A stretch of DNA of 64,000 nucleotides from Carnegiea gigantea (GCA_029747015.1 JAKOGI010002185.1:10001-74000); one strand, 5' to 3'. Numbered from the stretch's first letter, positions 10,340 to 22,747 are shown. The notes: generated by a model not told the origin, from the letters alone. Numbers and translations are program-made.

Positions 10340-12843
10340 GGGATAAATAGAATTTGAAGATCAACCCATCTTCTTGCAGATTCTTATTTGCTGCTTTTAG
10401 AAGTTTGGAGAAGGTGCATAACTACGAGAAGGGAGTTAGTGCTAAAGTTTGAATTGACTTTTGGTGTAAGTAAAAGCTTCTCCATAACCTGCCAATGCAC
10501 TACCGCCGTCACAATTTGACTCCTACGAGGACTCAAACCTTAGCGGCCAAATTTGAACTCGAGATCTTTATTGGAGTCGAAATGAATTGAATGTTTTTTG
10601 AGGCTCCCAAAGAGAAGGTAAGAGCACTTACCTCGCTGCCTTCTTATCATGTTGGCTATATATCTTTGCACTTCTTGAGACCGGAGAGAGATTTATTCGC
10701 CTAGGAACTTTTGAGATCGCCCGTTTGATGGCACCTGGCTCTACCTTTTGTCTAGCAATCCCTGTGTTAGGAAGCATCTATCTTGGTCTTAACGAGATTA
10801 CTAATGCCCTGAAGCCTTCTTGTTCACAGTCATTCTTTCCTTGCCACTTCCTTTATGGGTGGCTTGCTCACTACTTCAAGACTCGTCACGTACTGCAGCC
10901 TGCCCTTTGGGTCCTTTGATGGTGCATTTTTCTAGCTCCCAAATGACATGTAACAACATTGGTGATGCTCATGAGCTTATACATGAAGGGAGAGTCCCTG
11001 ACTTGGGATGTCATATGTTAGGAAGGAATCGACCAAAGGCCCTCATTGATAATGGGAATTTGGATGAGGGCAAGTTAAGTTACTTGATCTCTCTTCAAGA
11101 TGGCTTCCTTCCTATCCGTCGGGGCGCCACTTTCTATGTTGAACCCTAGAGTCCACATCGATTTAGTAGACAGTTTGGGTTCTACTAAGGGATTCCCGAA
11201 ATGCTTCTTGAGGATCGTAGCACTCGAGTAGTGTCATATGATGACACCCTTCAATGTTAGAAGCGACTCTTATTCCTTGGGACCATGTCTCAGGGTGTTT
11301 TACCGTACTGCTCCTTGACACTATGTCAATATGTCACTTCAGCTTATAAGAATTGGTGGTCTAAGGAGACCATCACTGACCTTAGATCTAGTGCTTCTAT
11401 CCTCAAGAAGAGTATAAAAGTGAATTCATTGAAGCAGGAGAAAGATGTGGAGGTAGGCTCGTCGAAAAAGGCCAAGGCGAGGAAAGGAAAAGATCCTGTA
11501 GAAAACTTAGATGTTGAGGGGTAGAGGTCTTGTGATGATGCTCATGAATCCCCAGGGATTGACCTCGCTGATAGAAAGCGAAGCCTGGTTAAGGGTAGTG
11601 ATAGCGAACTAGACCCTGAGGCGAATTTCAAACTTGAGGGCGTAAGAAGCACGAGACTGTGATCCCAGAGATGCTAGAGTCAGCCTTAGCGATGACTTTT
11701 TTGATGATGTTGAGAGCTGTTCAGCTAAACCAACCAACCTTGATGACGTATGCTCCCTTCCTTTGCCTTCTTACTACCATTTTCTTTTCTTTCTCTTTGT
11801 TTGTTTGGTTTTATAAGCACGGAATGAATCCATACTTATTTTGTCTAACCCTTTCTTTTATGTTTTCTAGATTGGTGAGTTCGACCTGGCATAGGAGGCT
11901 ACACCCATTATTGATGAGCAGCTACTTGAGGATGTTAGTCGTGCAGCTAGATCATCTGTACCTTAGGCACCTCCAGGCATAGGCAAGAATATTGCTATTG
12001 TGAGGAAGCAAACATCACCTCACAAGGTTGGAAGTTCAGCTTCAAGAAGAACAGAAGCTTAACATACATTGAATACCAGTAGTCGACATTCAGTTGATGA
12101 GCTGAATTCACTTGAGGTAGCCACGAAGGGATTACCCACTGTTGCTGCCAATATTGCCGCTCCTGGGGGTTCAAAAGAAAGACCTTTTTATGTTGTTGTT
12201 CCCCCCACCACTTTTTTCTGCCCAGAACCTGGCTCTCAGAGCATCACTACTGCCGCCATATGAGTAATGGGCTATGAGTACTTGACCAGTTTGAAAAGTG
12301 TGAAATTTGATGGGGTGGAGGCTAAAATTCAAGGAGCCTCAATGGTTTATAAGGGGATTGAGCGGCTCTATGGGGACCCGAACCCCTTGAGAAAGAAGGT
12401 GGAGGACTATGGAAGCACTTTATCTGCCTTCTTGTTACTAAAAAAAGTAGTTTCCATGTGCCATCACCCTGATGATGTGGAGAAGGAGAAGACTTTGTGT
12501 GCTAGCAGGTCAATCTTGTGAGATCACATCTTGCAATGGTTCGTGCAGATCTTGATGCATCAATAAAAAAGCTTAAAAGAGTAGGGCAGAAAATTATTGA
12601 TTTAGAGGAAGCACTTCACGTTGCCCGGGAATAGGAGTGTCAGCTCAAAGGCGATGTCTAGGTCAAATCTATCCCGCTAGCAGCTACTTGGAAGGAAGTT
12701 GGTGAGAAATCCAAGGTCCTTGCTAACCTTGAAGTGGTGCCTACTCTCCCACCTGATGATATGAAGGAGTTAGAGAGGCATGAGCAGATCATACTAGAAA
12801 TGCAATCTTCACTCAACCCGATACTTGGATGGATATCGACTGA

Positions 12844-13379
12844 TTTATTACTTAGTTTGTTTTGTTCCTTATCTCTTTTTTATAATGAATTCTTATAATA
12901 AGCTTTGTGTTCTCTATCATATGAAGCACACTTTGCTGCCCTCTACCATCCCTTTCTTTATGTTTGATTGCACTTGGTGATTTGCATACCAAGCTACCGA
13001 CGTACTTATGGAAACTTGCAATTTCTAATAAGATCAAGTCATCACGTAGTTCAATAAAGTATACTTTGATTATTTGTTTTGCCATTCACAGTTTATACTC
13101 TTGCAGGCCAGGACTAGTACAAAGATTTTTTTTGGTTTTGTTTCGCCATTCACAATTTATACTCTTGCGAGCTAGGAGTATTACAAAGATTTTTTTTTTT
13201 TTTTTGGTTTTCAGTGAACAATTTAGGCTCTTGTCTGGGAGTTGTTTTGTTTTTTTTTGTGTGAACAGTTTAGGCTCCTGTTCGAAAGCTGTTTTGTTTT
13301 CTTTTTTTATGTGAACAGTTTAAGCTCTTGTTCTGGAGCTAGTCAAGCATCTTCATCAAGGGAATTCATTGAACTCTTA
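12844..13379 (+). repeat. Short T-rich tandem array (13079-13350) after the PMD remnant
   Basis: Four to five diverged units of about 60-70 bp follow one another. Each has a variant of CCATTCACAGTTTATACTC or GTGAACAGTTTAGGCTC, then a cysteine-codon-like TTGCAGGC/TTGTTCG block and a poly-T run (for example at 13125, 13187, 13247 and 13300). The flanks 12844-13078 and 13351-13379 hold nothing recognisable. Confidence 0.65.
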
Positions 13380-13419
13380 AAATTATGACGTGATTAGAAG
13401 AAGCTTATTCCTCATCCTT

Positions 13420-14086
13420 AGTTCTTTCTTTTAAGCTGCCATTAGCTCCATGGCCAGTGGGAACTAGGACACACATCTTTACGTTTAGCGAATCATCCAT
13501 CTTCACGTCCGAAGTAGAAACACGCTTCATACGTGAAGGAATGGAACTTTGAACTTCATTTATTTCACCTAGGCAGCTGAATACCGAATCCTTCTCTTAT
13601 GAGGATAGTGAGCTTGACAACATCCCACCCGTCTTGATCCTGATGAAGACTGAGGGTTTAAGGTGTTTATCCTCTTTTAACCTATGGAAGATAGAGGGTC
13701 TTGGGATTTTATCATCTCCTACCCTACTCAACGTAGAAGGGCATTGGATAGACAGTTTGCACCTGTCAAATATCGATGTCCTTGGGCTGGTCTTAGCGTT
13801 TTCACCCTCATCATCATTAACCTCCTTAGCTGTGATAGATTGTGTGAGTATTCTTGCGTCGTCTCGAAATCCTTATAGGTTGAGGTGGTACATAACCAAG
13901 GCTAACTTTAGGCGTTGTAACGCTGCCCCCTTGACTCTGTATGATCGTTTGTTTATTGTTAAGTCCATAAGGCTTAGCGTCGATTACGTGCCCCGAAGAT
14001 GTTGGCTTACTGAAGTCATAATCAGACTTCTTCATTAATCTGTATGCATTGGGATCGAACCCATCACTGGTGTGTATCCTCGGCAT
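13420..14086 (-). pseudogene. Pre-RT linker of the truncated gypsy element
   Basis: The stretch beginning at the ATG at 14086 contains a DGFDPNAYRLM-type motif, a GHVIDAKPYGLNN segment and PPQPIRISRRR. These are typical of the spacer between protease and RT in this gypsy group. Further left, SVFDR-like and MKRVSTSDV-like segments follow in broken frames. RT itself is missing. Confidence 0.75.
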
Positions 14087-14300
14087 GTCACTTTCTTCTT
14101 AGAGTAAGCCTTTAGAAGAAACAACAAAACCAGGGAAAGGAGTCTTGGTCATTTTACTTGAGTTCGCCTTATGAATTGAAAGCACACCCTTTTCTTTGAC
14201 AACGTGCCAACTGGGTTCCTCGAACTTGACGCCAACCTTTGTTGCACTTTTAGGACTTGTACATTACCTAAATATTGACCCACCAACCTTTCGACTGGAC

Positions 14301-15113
14301 TTAGGAATGTATCTGAAGATTAGTGGTGCCCGGTTTGCCGCGACAATTATTTGCTTGACAGATAAGACTGAAATTATCTGCCCATTTTCTTCTTTCCATT
14401 GTTGTTGTGGATATGTTGCCATCACCACTACCTTTAGGAGGGGCATGTGTCTCCTTGGCATTCTTTACACTACCTCTTCCTGTAGAGGATATAACCACTG
14501 ACACAGTTTCTTTTGGTGTAGCATCTTTCTCGAAGAACTTTACGTCAATGAAGTATGATTCGGCCGTGGTCAAGGGTTTAAGATCACAATTTATCTTTCC
14601 TTCACCCTTTCGGCAGTACTTAAGACATTGGTGCAAGGTTGCCACCATGACTTCGTGTTCATGTAACCAGGGACGTCCGAGCATCAATTTATATGAAGTC
14701 TTGGAGTCTATCGCATGAAAAATTGATGATGTCGTCAAGTCGCCAATCGTCAACTCTAAGCGGATCATACCAATCGCACGTTTCCCTTCTAGATTGAACC
14801 CCTATATCATCATTTGACTTTTATATAGTTCTTCGATGGTGATACCCAAGTAATTCATGGTAGACTTTGGCATAATGTTGCCTACTGAGTCACCCTCCAC
14901 TAGAATTCGCTTAACTATTTGCTTTTGAATATATCCAGTAACAAACAACGGATAATTGTGTGGTTTAGAACCTAACAACAAGTCATCACCAGTGAATGTT
15001 ATGGCTGTGTTATAGGGGGTGCATTGGGCAGGACTGCACGTAAGTGATGCATCCTTCACCTTGTCAGCATATAGATTTGCATGGCGAATGGTAACAATAA
15101 TTTGTTCACGCAT
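14301..15113 (-). pseudogene. Retropepsin region of the truncated gypsy element
   Basis: The first part (15113-14802) has the VEGDSVGNIMP segment, where the family usually has a catalytic DSGS/DGGS-like site. The second part (14768-14301) has SKTSYKLMLGRPWLH, the usual second protease motif, followed by a charged tail. A stop between 14802 and 14768 breaks the frame. Such proteases release mature Gag and Pol proteins; this copy cannot. Confidence 0.75.
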
Positions 15114-15842
15114 CTCCTCTCGTAGGTGAACAATTTGCTACCAGCCCATATGTATTGGTAAAACTTCTAGGACGGTGAGGACCTTGTCGTCTCTTTTGAG
15201 AGGGACACTCTATTCTTCATTTGTCTCGTCTTCGTCAAATTCGAAACATAAAGTCATGTTGACAACCACTTTGTTAAAGAAACTTTTTGGAAAGAATTTT
15301 CCTAAGGTAATGGAGCTAGATGGTTCTTGGTGAAGTGGGTGGACGACCCGAACTTCATACTCCTTATTAGTTACGGACGTCATTCTTCCTTGACTTTTCT
15401 TGTGATGAAGTAGTGGCTTAGCTTGCCTTTGCTTCCCTGACTTGCGCCTGGCAAACAGGGTTCATCCTTTATCATCCTTTTTAAAGGTGTTAGATACGGG
15501 AATGGTCTTTGGTGGTTGAGATGGGATTAGCAATGAGAGATTCAGACCCCCAAATTATGTTGTGATTAGTTTCTCCTTCAACCAAGGGGCTAAATTGTAT
15601 TTCTCCCAGGGAGCCAAACAGTTCAACCTCTGTTGACACGAAGGGGCATGATGCTCACATAGGATGGGCGTGTGATTAGCTTATGCTGTTTCATCCAAAT
15701 CTAGAATGATTCTTCCATCCTTAGCCAATCACATGATGCGTTCCTTAAGTGTAATGCACTTTTCAAGAAGGTGACTAATGACCCTATGGTACCGGTAGTA
15801 TTTTGGGTCGGTGGTCTTCCCAGCTTCTTCTGGGCACTTTGG

Positions 15843-17391
15843 CTAGGGCAATTCGATGACACCCTTCTCGAGCAAGTCATTTAGCATACCCGATAAATTT
15901 GAGTCAGGAAATGGGTACTTCTTTTCTTGAAGCTTTTTTAGTGTGGGACACTTCTTTATCGCATCGTTGAATGACGTGCTCTTCTTATCCTCTAATTTAG
16001 GCTTTTTTGTAATCCGAATTGGCTGATTTGTAGAGGCGAACATCGCTTTTTTGGTCGTGTTCTTAGAGAACTTATCATTCTTCTTGAATTTAACTTTATC
16101 CTTCTTTGATTCAGAAGAATAGTAGAAGTTGCCACAACGACTAGCTATCGTCACTTCCATGTCATGCGCCTTGGTTGACAATTCTTGGAAAGTCCTAGGT
16201 TTGCTCATTTGTAGGACATACAGCAAGTCCCAATTCATGCCATAGGTACGCATCTTAATGGCAGAAGTCTCAAATAGTCAATCTTTACATTCAACACTAA
16301 GTGCAGGCCAGTGGTTGATGTAGTCAAGAACTGGTTCATCTTTCCATTGTTTTGTGTTTGTTAGCTCAGTATGTTGATAATTCACTGATTGCTGTAGAAC
16401 CTATTAAGGAACTCATGCTCTATTTGTTCCCAACTATCAAATGGATTCAGGCTTTAGGTCGGTATACCAATCAAAGGCAATACTTTTCAACGTCTAGACA
16501 AACTGCTTTACCATGAGGTTGTCATCAGTCCCAGCATTATTGCATGTCTTAACAAAGTGTGGAACATGCTATTTTGGGTTGCCTTTCCCATCAAACTGTT
16601 GGAACTTAGGGAGTTGATAACCTTGAAGCATATGGAGAGCATCAACCCTCTCAGTGTAAGGCTTGGTGTATAGGTAAGTTCTACGCGAACCTCCTTCTAG
16701 TTGTGCTTTAACTGCTTTTGCTATTAAGTCTTGGATTTGTACTTTTGTCATTGATACAGAGGATGTGTCATTTTCAGGCTTACCACCTTTCTTTGGCTAC
16801 TTTCCATTGTCCGAAGCTTTGCTATGGATGGACATTTTTTCTGAGTTTTCACTGTCTGAGCCCTTTACAGAAGATTGAGCTGATCATTTTTTTAACTTCT
16901 TGATCAGCTTAGCAATCTTTTCCTCTTGAAGCTTGGCGCTCGCTTCCTTTTTCTCGGTCTCCCTAGTGAGTTTTACTAAGATGGCTTTCCCGTTAACCAT
17001 ATCCTCTTCCCAACTATTTGAGCCTGTCATCATAACTGGCATGACAACAGTTTTTGAGGACTCAGCTTTAGTTTCTAACAAGCGTTCCCTTTTTGGTGAG
17101 GACAAAGAAGAATCACTACTATAGTAGTCTTCTACTTCACAGATTGGAGATTGAAGCTGGAGATTGAATTCCATCCATCCAAGAAGACACTTTTTGTTTC
17201 ATCTTCACGCCTTGGAGTTTGGGTGAGGGTGTCACTGTTTGCCTTGCAACGATTGGCGCATCAAATTTTGCCATCCTTATTGTCTCCATTGTGTGAGTTC
17301 CCCTACTAGAAGTGACGTCCATTTCGTAGGATCGATGAGAGAGAGATCGAGTACCCTTCCCCTTTGAAGATTGAGATGCAACATTCTTCAT
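15843..17391 (-). pseudogene. Gag remnant of the truncated gypsy element
   Basis: Broken frames carry Gag-like pieces in order. An N-terminal charged region with a lysine-rich coiled coil is at 17174-16884. A QLPKFQQFDGKGNP-type capsid start is at 16751-16569. Further capsid sequence at about 16500-16260 is readable only with frame changes. A lysine-rich C-terminal part is at 16253-15843. Gag packages element RNA. Stops separate all these pieces. Confidence 0.75.
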
Positions 17392-17470
17392 GGCTATGTC
17401 TTCTTTGAATAGGATGTTTTTAAAACTTGAAAGTCTTGATCCTTAGGAGAAAGAGATGAAAGGTAAAGAC

Positions 17471-17488
17471 GTCCCACCGAGTGTGCCA
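17471..17488 (-). other. Primer binding site of the truncated gypsy element
   Basis: TGGCACACTCGGTGGGAC on the minus strand begins with the universal TGG and lies 5 nt inside the LTR end at 17494. The matching tRNA was not assigned. Confidence 0.6.
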
Positions 17489-17493
17489 AAAAC

Positions 17494-18174
17494 TGTAAAC
17501 ATAAATTTTGAGCCTAAAATAAATTAGACAAGAATTTGAGTACAAGATTGAATTGGTTTGTATATAGGTATAGTCTCTATTGAATACAATGAAAGTAATC
17601 CTCTTATTTGATCTCCTTGAATGAATTTGAATGAGTTTATCCTGAAAGAGGGCCTGAAAGGCTTAATCTCAATTAAGACAAATACTTGATCTTCGAGGGA
17701 GAATGACATGTGCTTGTTATCTTCCTTCAAGGAGTGAATGTTTGAGTGTTGGTAATTTCTTTCAATTTTTCAACCTTGAATAAAGAGGGGGGCGTAGGGG
17801 TCTATTTATAGCAAAGATTCCCCCTTCTGTCAAAATAGACTTTGACCTCATGTTGGGCCTTCAATGGGGCCTCAACTTGGATTGATTTGACTTAGGAGTC
17901 ATTTGCTTTGACTTTGACTTTGACTTGGGCCTCGACTTAGGCTTTGATGTGGGTTTTGACTTGGGAGTCTCTTGGGCTTTGACTAAGCCTTGACTTAGGA
18001 GTTGTTTGGGCTTGGGCCATGACTTGACTTGGAAGCCATCTTGAGCATTGACTGGATTGTGACTTGGGGGTCGTTTGGAATTGAGCCATGACTTGTGAGT
18101 CAATTTGGGCTTAAGCAAAGCAATTAAGAGGGTTAACCTAAATAATTAATTTAATTTTATATCTTGGAGTGACA
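17494..18174 (-). repeat. 5' LTR of the truncated gypsy element
   Basis: 681 bp reading TGTCACTCC...GTTTACA on the minus strand. It carries a clear TATA box and many degenerate tandem TTGACTTGGG-type copies at about 17860-18110. It abuts the end of the pararetrovirus copy at 18175. The second LTR is missing. Confidence 0.7.
17801..17810 (-). promoter_or_regulatory. TATA box in the LTR
   Basis: TATAAATAGA on the minus strand, inside the LTR and upstream of the primer site, in the expected position for the element's own promoter. Confidence 0.6.
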
Positions 18175-18189
18175 CGTAAATATTTTTTC

Positions 18190-18733
18190 GTGCCTATAGT
18201 CATATAAGTCTTTTGTCTAAAAGATTTTGAATTTTCTTTTTGCAATGCTCGAGAAGCTCAAAATTCATTTGAGTAGGTCGGGCTTTTGTAGGAATGTTTC
18301 TTTCATCAAAACCTTTTTCATAAGGAAGAGAAATAATATGCTTCTTGCTTTTCCAAAACGCATTAGGGAGACCACAGCATATTTCGCTCTTGATTACTTG
18401 TTCAAAGTCTGAAATCTTTTGTTGCACAGTCGAAGTTTGGAATTGTTCTTTTATTTGGAGATAAGAAATTTCTTCCTGAAGATGAAATATTTAATTGTGT
18501 TTTATTTGTAAAACATTGATCTGTTAGTAAATAAAGGATGCTTGTAAAATAATCACTTCTCTTTTTCGAGCAGTGGTAAGGAAGTTAAACGGAAAAAAAA
18601 ATTTTGTGTGAACTCCAGATTCATTGACATAAAAGGGATAAATTTGAATTAAAAATGTGTACCTAAATGACGATGTTTGCAATATTATCAGCTTTAAGAA
18701 AAGATTTTTGAAACAATAATCATTATTTTGAAT
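18190..18733 (-). pseudogene. Pararetrovirus polyprotein, protease to start of reverse transcriptase, truncated
   Basis: The readable frame at 18427-18200 matches the segment where the caulimovirid RT domain begins. It ends where the gypsy LTR begins, so the RT catalytic core, RNase H and the rest are missing. The part from 18428 to 18733 is broken by stops and meets the solo-LTR target duplication. Confidence 0.7.
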
Positions 18734-18738
18734 ATAGC
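18734..18738. repeat. Left target-site duplication of the solo LTR
   Basis: ATAGC, repeated exactly at 22748-22752. Confidence 0.85.
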
Positions 18739-21700
18739 TGTAACACCCCCGACCTCACGCGGGTCGTGTTACACGCCACAGTCTTTCCCTGGGAAAAGAC
18801 TGTTAAGGCAACTTGCTTAAACCTATTTAAAACATAACATAAAAGAGACTCAATATTTAAAACTTAAGCCACTATAATATAATTGGGTCTCGAGTTTAAC
18901 CCTAGGGCTAGGAATGCTAGAATTTTCTCAATTTCTGGCACGAAATGGACAGAGTTTCCCCTGAAAACTGATCGTTTCCAGGCTAAAAGCCTTACATTAA
19001 AACCCTGCAATACATAAAGGTACTACATAACACCAACAACTCAACGGCTACTGGAGTCCACAACTCTACGGGCCACACGCCCGGAGTATACAGAGCTTTC
19101 TATTTTTCATAGACTTTACAAGAAGATAAATAATTACATAACCTTACAAACACAATTGATATTACATAATCATGTCATAATCAAACCAAGCAAATCCATC
19201 CTTGTTGCACTCCATGCATCAATCACATACCTGTAGATCTGGGGAAAAAGGGAAAAGGTAATGGGAATGAGCAACCACCGCTCAGTGAGTAAACCCTCTC
19301 TCCCAAAACATACTTAAAATACATATTAACTTACGAAAGTCTTTCGTAATTCATTTTAGTTGAAGAGCTTTCACATAATACATCATATTCGAACCATAAA
19401 CCAAGCGAAGGAATAGTCATACCAAAAAGCTTAACTTTAGTAGAAATTGTAATATGTCGACCAACCATAATAAAGTTACGTAAACCCGGAAACATACATA
19501 AAGGGGTTTTACACGTAAGTTTCACTTACCGAAAAACATACATAGTAACTTATTCACATAAATAAGGAGACTAGACTCTTAGAGGTACTTTGTTACTGCC
19601 ATCCCGAGTCGGCCAAACTCGAGCGGCAACATACACCTATCCGGACAGACATCATACTGCGCTGAGACATAATTTTCATACTTAGACTTCAGGCGGGAAT
19701 CAAACCACTATCCCAGAATCTATCATAACGTAACATATGTGATACCAGGCGGGAACTAAGCCACCATCCCTGGGTCTCAGACTTAAGCTTGAAGTTTCCA
19801 GAGTAGCTCCTCCACGTACACTTAGACATAAACATAACCATTCGTACACATACATACTTATACGTATTCATATATATATCTTAGGAACTTATAACATTCA
19901 TACTCATACATACTTAATAGACAAACATGCTTATACTTATTCATATATAGGTTTTATGAACTTAAAACATGAAAATATAATTTTCTTACAACTTTAGCTT
20001 TAGGCAAACAACAAGAAAGGCCTCTTAGAAACATGGTGTAGTATACTAACTCATGATTCAAAACTTGGTAGATACTAGCGTGCACTTGAAAGCTAAGATT
20101 CGTAAATAATCACCTTCAGTTGCCCTTTTTACGCTCATTATAATCTTTCAAACACAAAAGGGATGAACATGATACAAGTCAAGTTTACTAACTCATAAAT
20201 CGATTTCGTGAATAGTCTAAAAGCTTTCATAATCGAAGTAAATTTGTTAGTGTGTAAGCTAACTTCGTAAAATACGTTTACGAATTCGAAAACGACTTCG
20301 TCTCTAACTTAAAGACTTCGTATAAACGTAATACGTTTATTAACTCGTAAAACGATCTCCTTTTAGACTTAAAAGCCTCTTATAAGGGCAATAAGTTGGT
20401 TAATACTTAAAACGACTTTACTGTAAACTTAAAGGTTTCTCTTAAAGGTAACACGTTTACCAAATCGTAAAACGATTTATTTTCTAACTCGAATGCTTCG
20501 TATGAACGTAATAAGTTTACTAAATCGTAAAACGATTTCGTTTCCAACTTAAAAGCTTCTCAATAACGTAATACGTTTGTTAGTTTGTAAAACGACTTCA
20601 TTTTAAACTTACAGGCTTCTTATAAATAAAATAAGACCTGTTAACACGTAAATCGGTTTCATAAGTAACTTAAAAACTTCTGACAAACATAAAAGGGCTT
20701 ACTAAATCGTAAAACGACTTAATTTCTAACTTAAATGCTTCGTATAAATATAATAGGGTTGCTAAATCATGAAATGATCTCGTTTTCATCTCAAAAACTT
20801 CATAATAATGTAAAAAGATTGCTAACTCATAAAACGACTTCGCTTTTTAACTAAAAGCTTCCTTTAAATGAAATATGTATGCTAAATCGTAAATCGCAAC
20901 TCGTTTGAAACATAACGTGTTTAGTTAATGCTTAATTCAAACTAAGTTCGAAGCTTAAAGGCTTCTCATAAACGTTATAAGTCTATTAACACATAAATCG
21001 ACTTCCTTTGCAACTTCAAAGCTTCTTAAAACGTAATAAGCTTGTTAAGTCGTAAAACGTTGTCGTTTCTAACTTAAAAGCTTCATATAAACGTAATACG
21101 GCTACTAACTCGCAAAATGACCTCGTTTTTAACTTAAGAACTTCTTATAGACGTAAAACGTTTGTTAATTTGTAAAACGACTTCATTTTTGACTTAAAAG
21201 TTTCGTATAAACGTAATACGTTTATTAACTTGTAAAATGACTTCACTTTAAACTTAAAAGTTTCTTATAAACGTAACACGTTCACTAAATCGTAAAACGA
21301 CTTAGTTTCTAATTTGAATGTTTCGTATAAACACAATAAGTTTACTAAATCATAAAACGACTTCGTTTTTCACTTAAGGGCTCTTTATAAACATAATAAG
21401 GTTGCCTAATCATAAAACGACTTTGATTCTAACTTGAAAGATTCGTATAAGCGTAATAGGATTGCTAAATCATAAAAACAACTTCGTTTCTAACTTAAAT
21501 GCTATGATTAGCAATAAATGTAAGCTAGATTCATTTGAAAACTCCATTTTAAACTCAAGACGGGTGTGAGGATAAACTAAAGGCTTAAAATGTTCCTAAA
21601 CGATCTTTGATGCTAACTGGTTTGATATGAAAATCGAAAGTAACTGTAGAGAGTTATATGCAGTTCTAAATCATGAAAGCCACCATTTTAAAACATCTGG

Positions 21701-22747
21701 CAACCTTTCAAGAATACATTGGTTCTGCCCTAACATAGCAATGCTTAAATTCATTTGTTTGTCCACACATACAATCGAATTCATACAACAACAATCCAAT
21801 CTACCAATTCAGTAAACTGATTCATATAACTATTATTCGAAATCCTTAAAATAGGAGGGATTAAAGGTTCACCCACCTCGAATCCAAGCTATATGCGTGC
21901 AACTTGGCTAGATTGAAGCCAAATTCGAACTCCACACACCCAGAAAATCTGCTGCCTTCGCGTGAGGTTCGAACACCACCAAACCAGAAACCCTAACTTG
22001 CAATTTCTGATAATTTTAGGCATAATTCGAGGGGATGAAGCAAGGATTCAATTTATAGAGGCAAGAGTGTTCGAATCTCACGTGCATGCGCTCCATTCAC
22101 CGGGTGTTCGGCCGGTCCTTCACTAAAATCAGCCCTGCCTATGCCTGAATTTTGGGTCAGCCACGCGCAGGAGGTTTGCCGGCTCTTGGGTTGGTTGGGT
22201 TGGGGCTTGGTTTCGCCGGTCGTGGTGCGTGCAAGGAGGAGAAGCGAAGAAGGAGATGAAGAACAGGGGAAGGCAGAGCACGAACGGGAAGAAGAACAAA
22301 GAGGAAAGAAAGAGAGCTCGGGGGGGTTCACACGTGAGTTTTGACAAAATTAGCCCCTCTTCCCCTTTTTTTGCATTGTTAAAAGGTAGTATATCACCTG
22401 ATACTATTAGTCGAATTCTCGGGTCTCTTATCCTAAACCGAAATCGTTAATATAATCATTTGTCGACTTACTCGCCCCTTGATTATATTAAGGTTCGATT
22501 TAGTTAATTACATAAATAATCCCAAGGTTCGACAATCTAGTCGTATTCGCTTTGGTTGGAGCTTCAAGAAATCGAAGGCTATTCAACTTATACAACTTCA
22601 GACAATTTATTTTTGGGGTCTGAGATTGGATAGGTTAATAACTTCGGCAATAAAGTAGTGGTAGGTTGGCAAATACTAAAATAAAATTTTCTAACTCAAC
22701 AGGCATAATATTTGATAAGCAAGTACGACAAAAATGCGGGTCTCACA
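18739..22747. mobile_element. Solo LTR, 4009 bp, inserted in the pararetrovirus copy
   Basis: The ends are TGTAACACCC and GGGTCTCACA. These are short inverted ends (TGTAACACCC against TGTGAGACCC) with TG/CA termini. A perfect 5-bp duplication ATAGC flanks it. No internal second LTR copy, primer site or gag-pol sequence is present, so it is best read as one LTR left by recombination between the two LTRs of a full element. The long length and TGTAACACCC end fit Tekay/Del-type gypsy LTRs, though the clade is inferred. A GC-rich block lies at about 22060-22340. The internal orientation is unknown. Confidence 0.8.
20185..21515. repeat. 60-bp tandem array inside the solo LTR
   Basis: About 22 diverged contiguous units, each with a variant of CGTAAAACGACTTCGTTTC, CTAACTTAAAAGCTTC and ATAAACGTAATACGTTTA. 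Starts of the CGTAAAACGA block at 20467, 20527, 20588 and 20708 give the 60-bp period. The array is rich in ACG/CGT. Confidence 0.9.

Larger units (their letters stand above)
3925..12843 (+). pseudogene. Plant mobile domain (PMD, aminotransferase-like) protein, broken and split by an LTR element
   Basis: The pieces read in order like a PMD protein (PF10536 family, transposon-associated in plants). The putative start ATG is at 3925, just after an acceptor-like CAG. A conserved block at 4239-4556 includes the EMSISLWDLRRLGG-type motif. The gene resumes at 10340 after a 5.8-kb insertion and runs through 10600-11260 (SLPSYHVGYISLHFLRP and the RFSRQFGF-type segment) to a charged coiled-coil tail ending near 12843. 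A 123-bp intron with GT/AG ends is likely at 11748-11870. Frameshifts (for example between 3925 and 4239) and stops (for example TAG at 10348) show it is dead. Whether it was a host gene or was carried by a transposon is open. Confidence 0.75.
13380..18174 (-). mobile_element. Truncated Ty3/gypsy element: 5' LTR, gag, protease, pre-RT spacer
   Basis: Read on the minus strand the order is LTR (18174-17494), primer site (17488-17471), gag (about 17391-15843), protease (about 15113-14301) and a proline/arginine-rich linker that precedes RT in non-chromovirus gypsy elements (about 14086-13420). The sequence stops at about 13380 where RT should begin, and no second LTR is found. Many stops and frame changes are present. 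The linker, with repeated SVF(D/H)R-like segments and a PSRMKR-type motif, suggests the Tat branch. This is recognition without alignment. Confidence 0.82.

Noticed and set aside
13634..14718. Plus-strand frames of 60-134 residues
   Set aside because: They are shadows of the minus-strand gypsy protease and linker sequence.
20185..21515. Regularly spaced repeats resembling a CRISPR array
   Set aside because: The units are contiguous 60-bp tandem repeats that diverge along their full length. There is no constant repeat with unique spacers and no cas genes, and the DNA is plant nuclear.
22053..22450. Several frames on both strands in the GC-rich part of the solo LTR
   Set aside because: Overlapping open frames arise from composition (serine/proline against arginine/glutamate shadows), with no family match.
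18739..22747. Complete 4-kb retrotransposon
   Set aside because: No internal terminal repeats, primer site or coding domains are present. A single long LTR explains it better.
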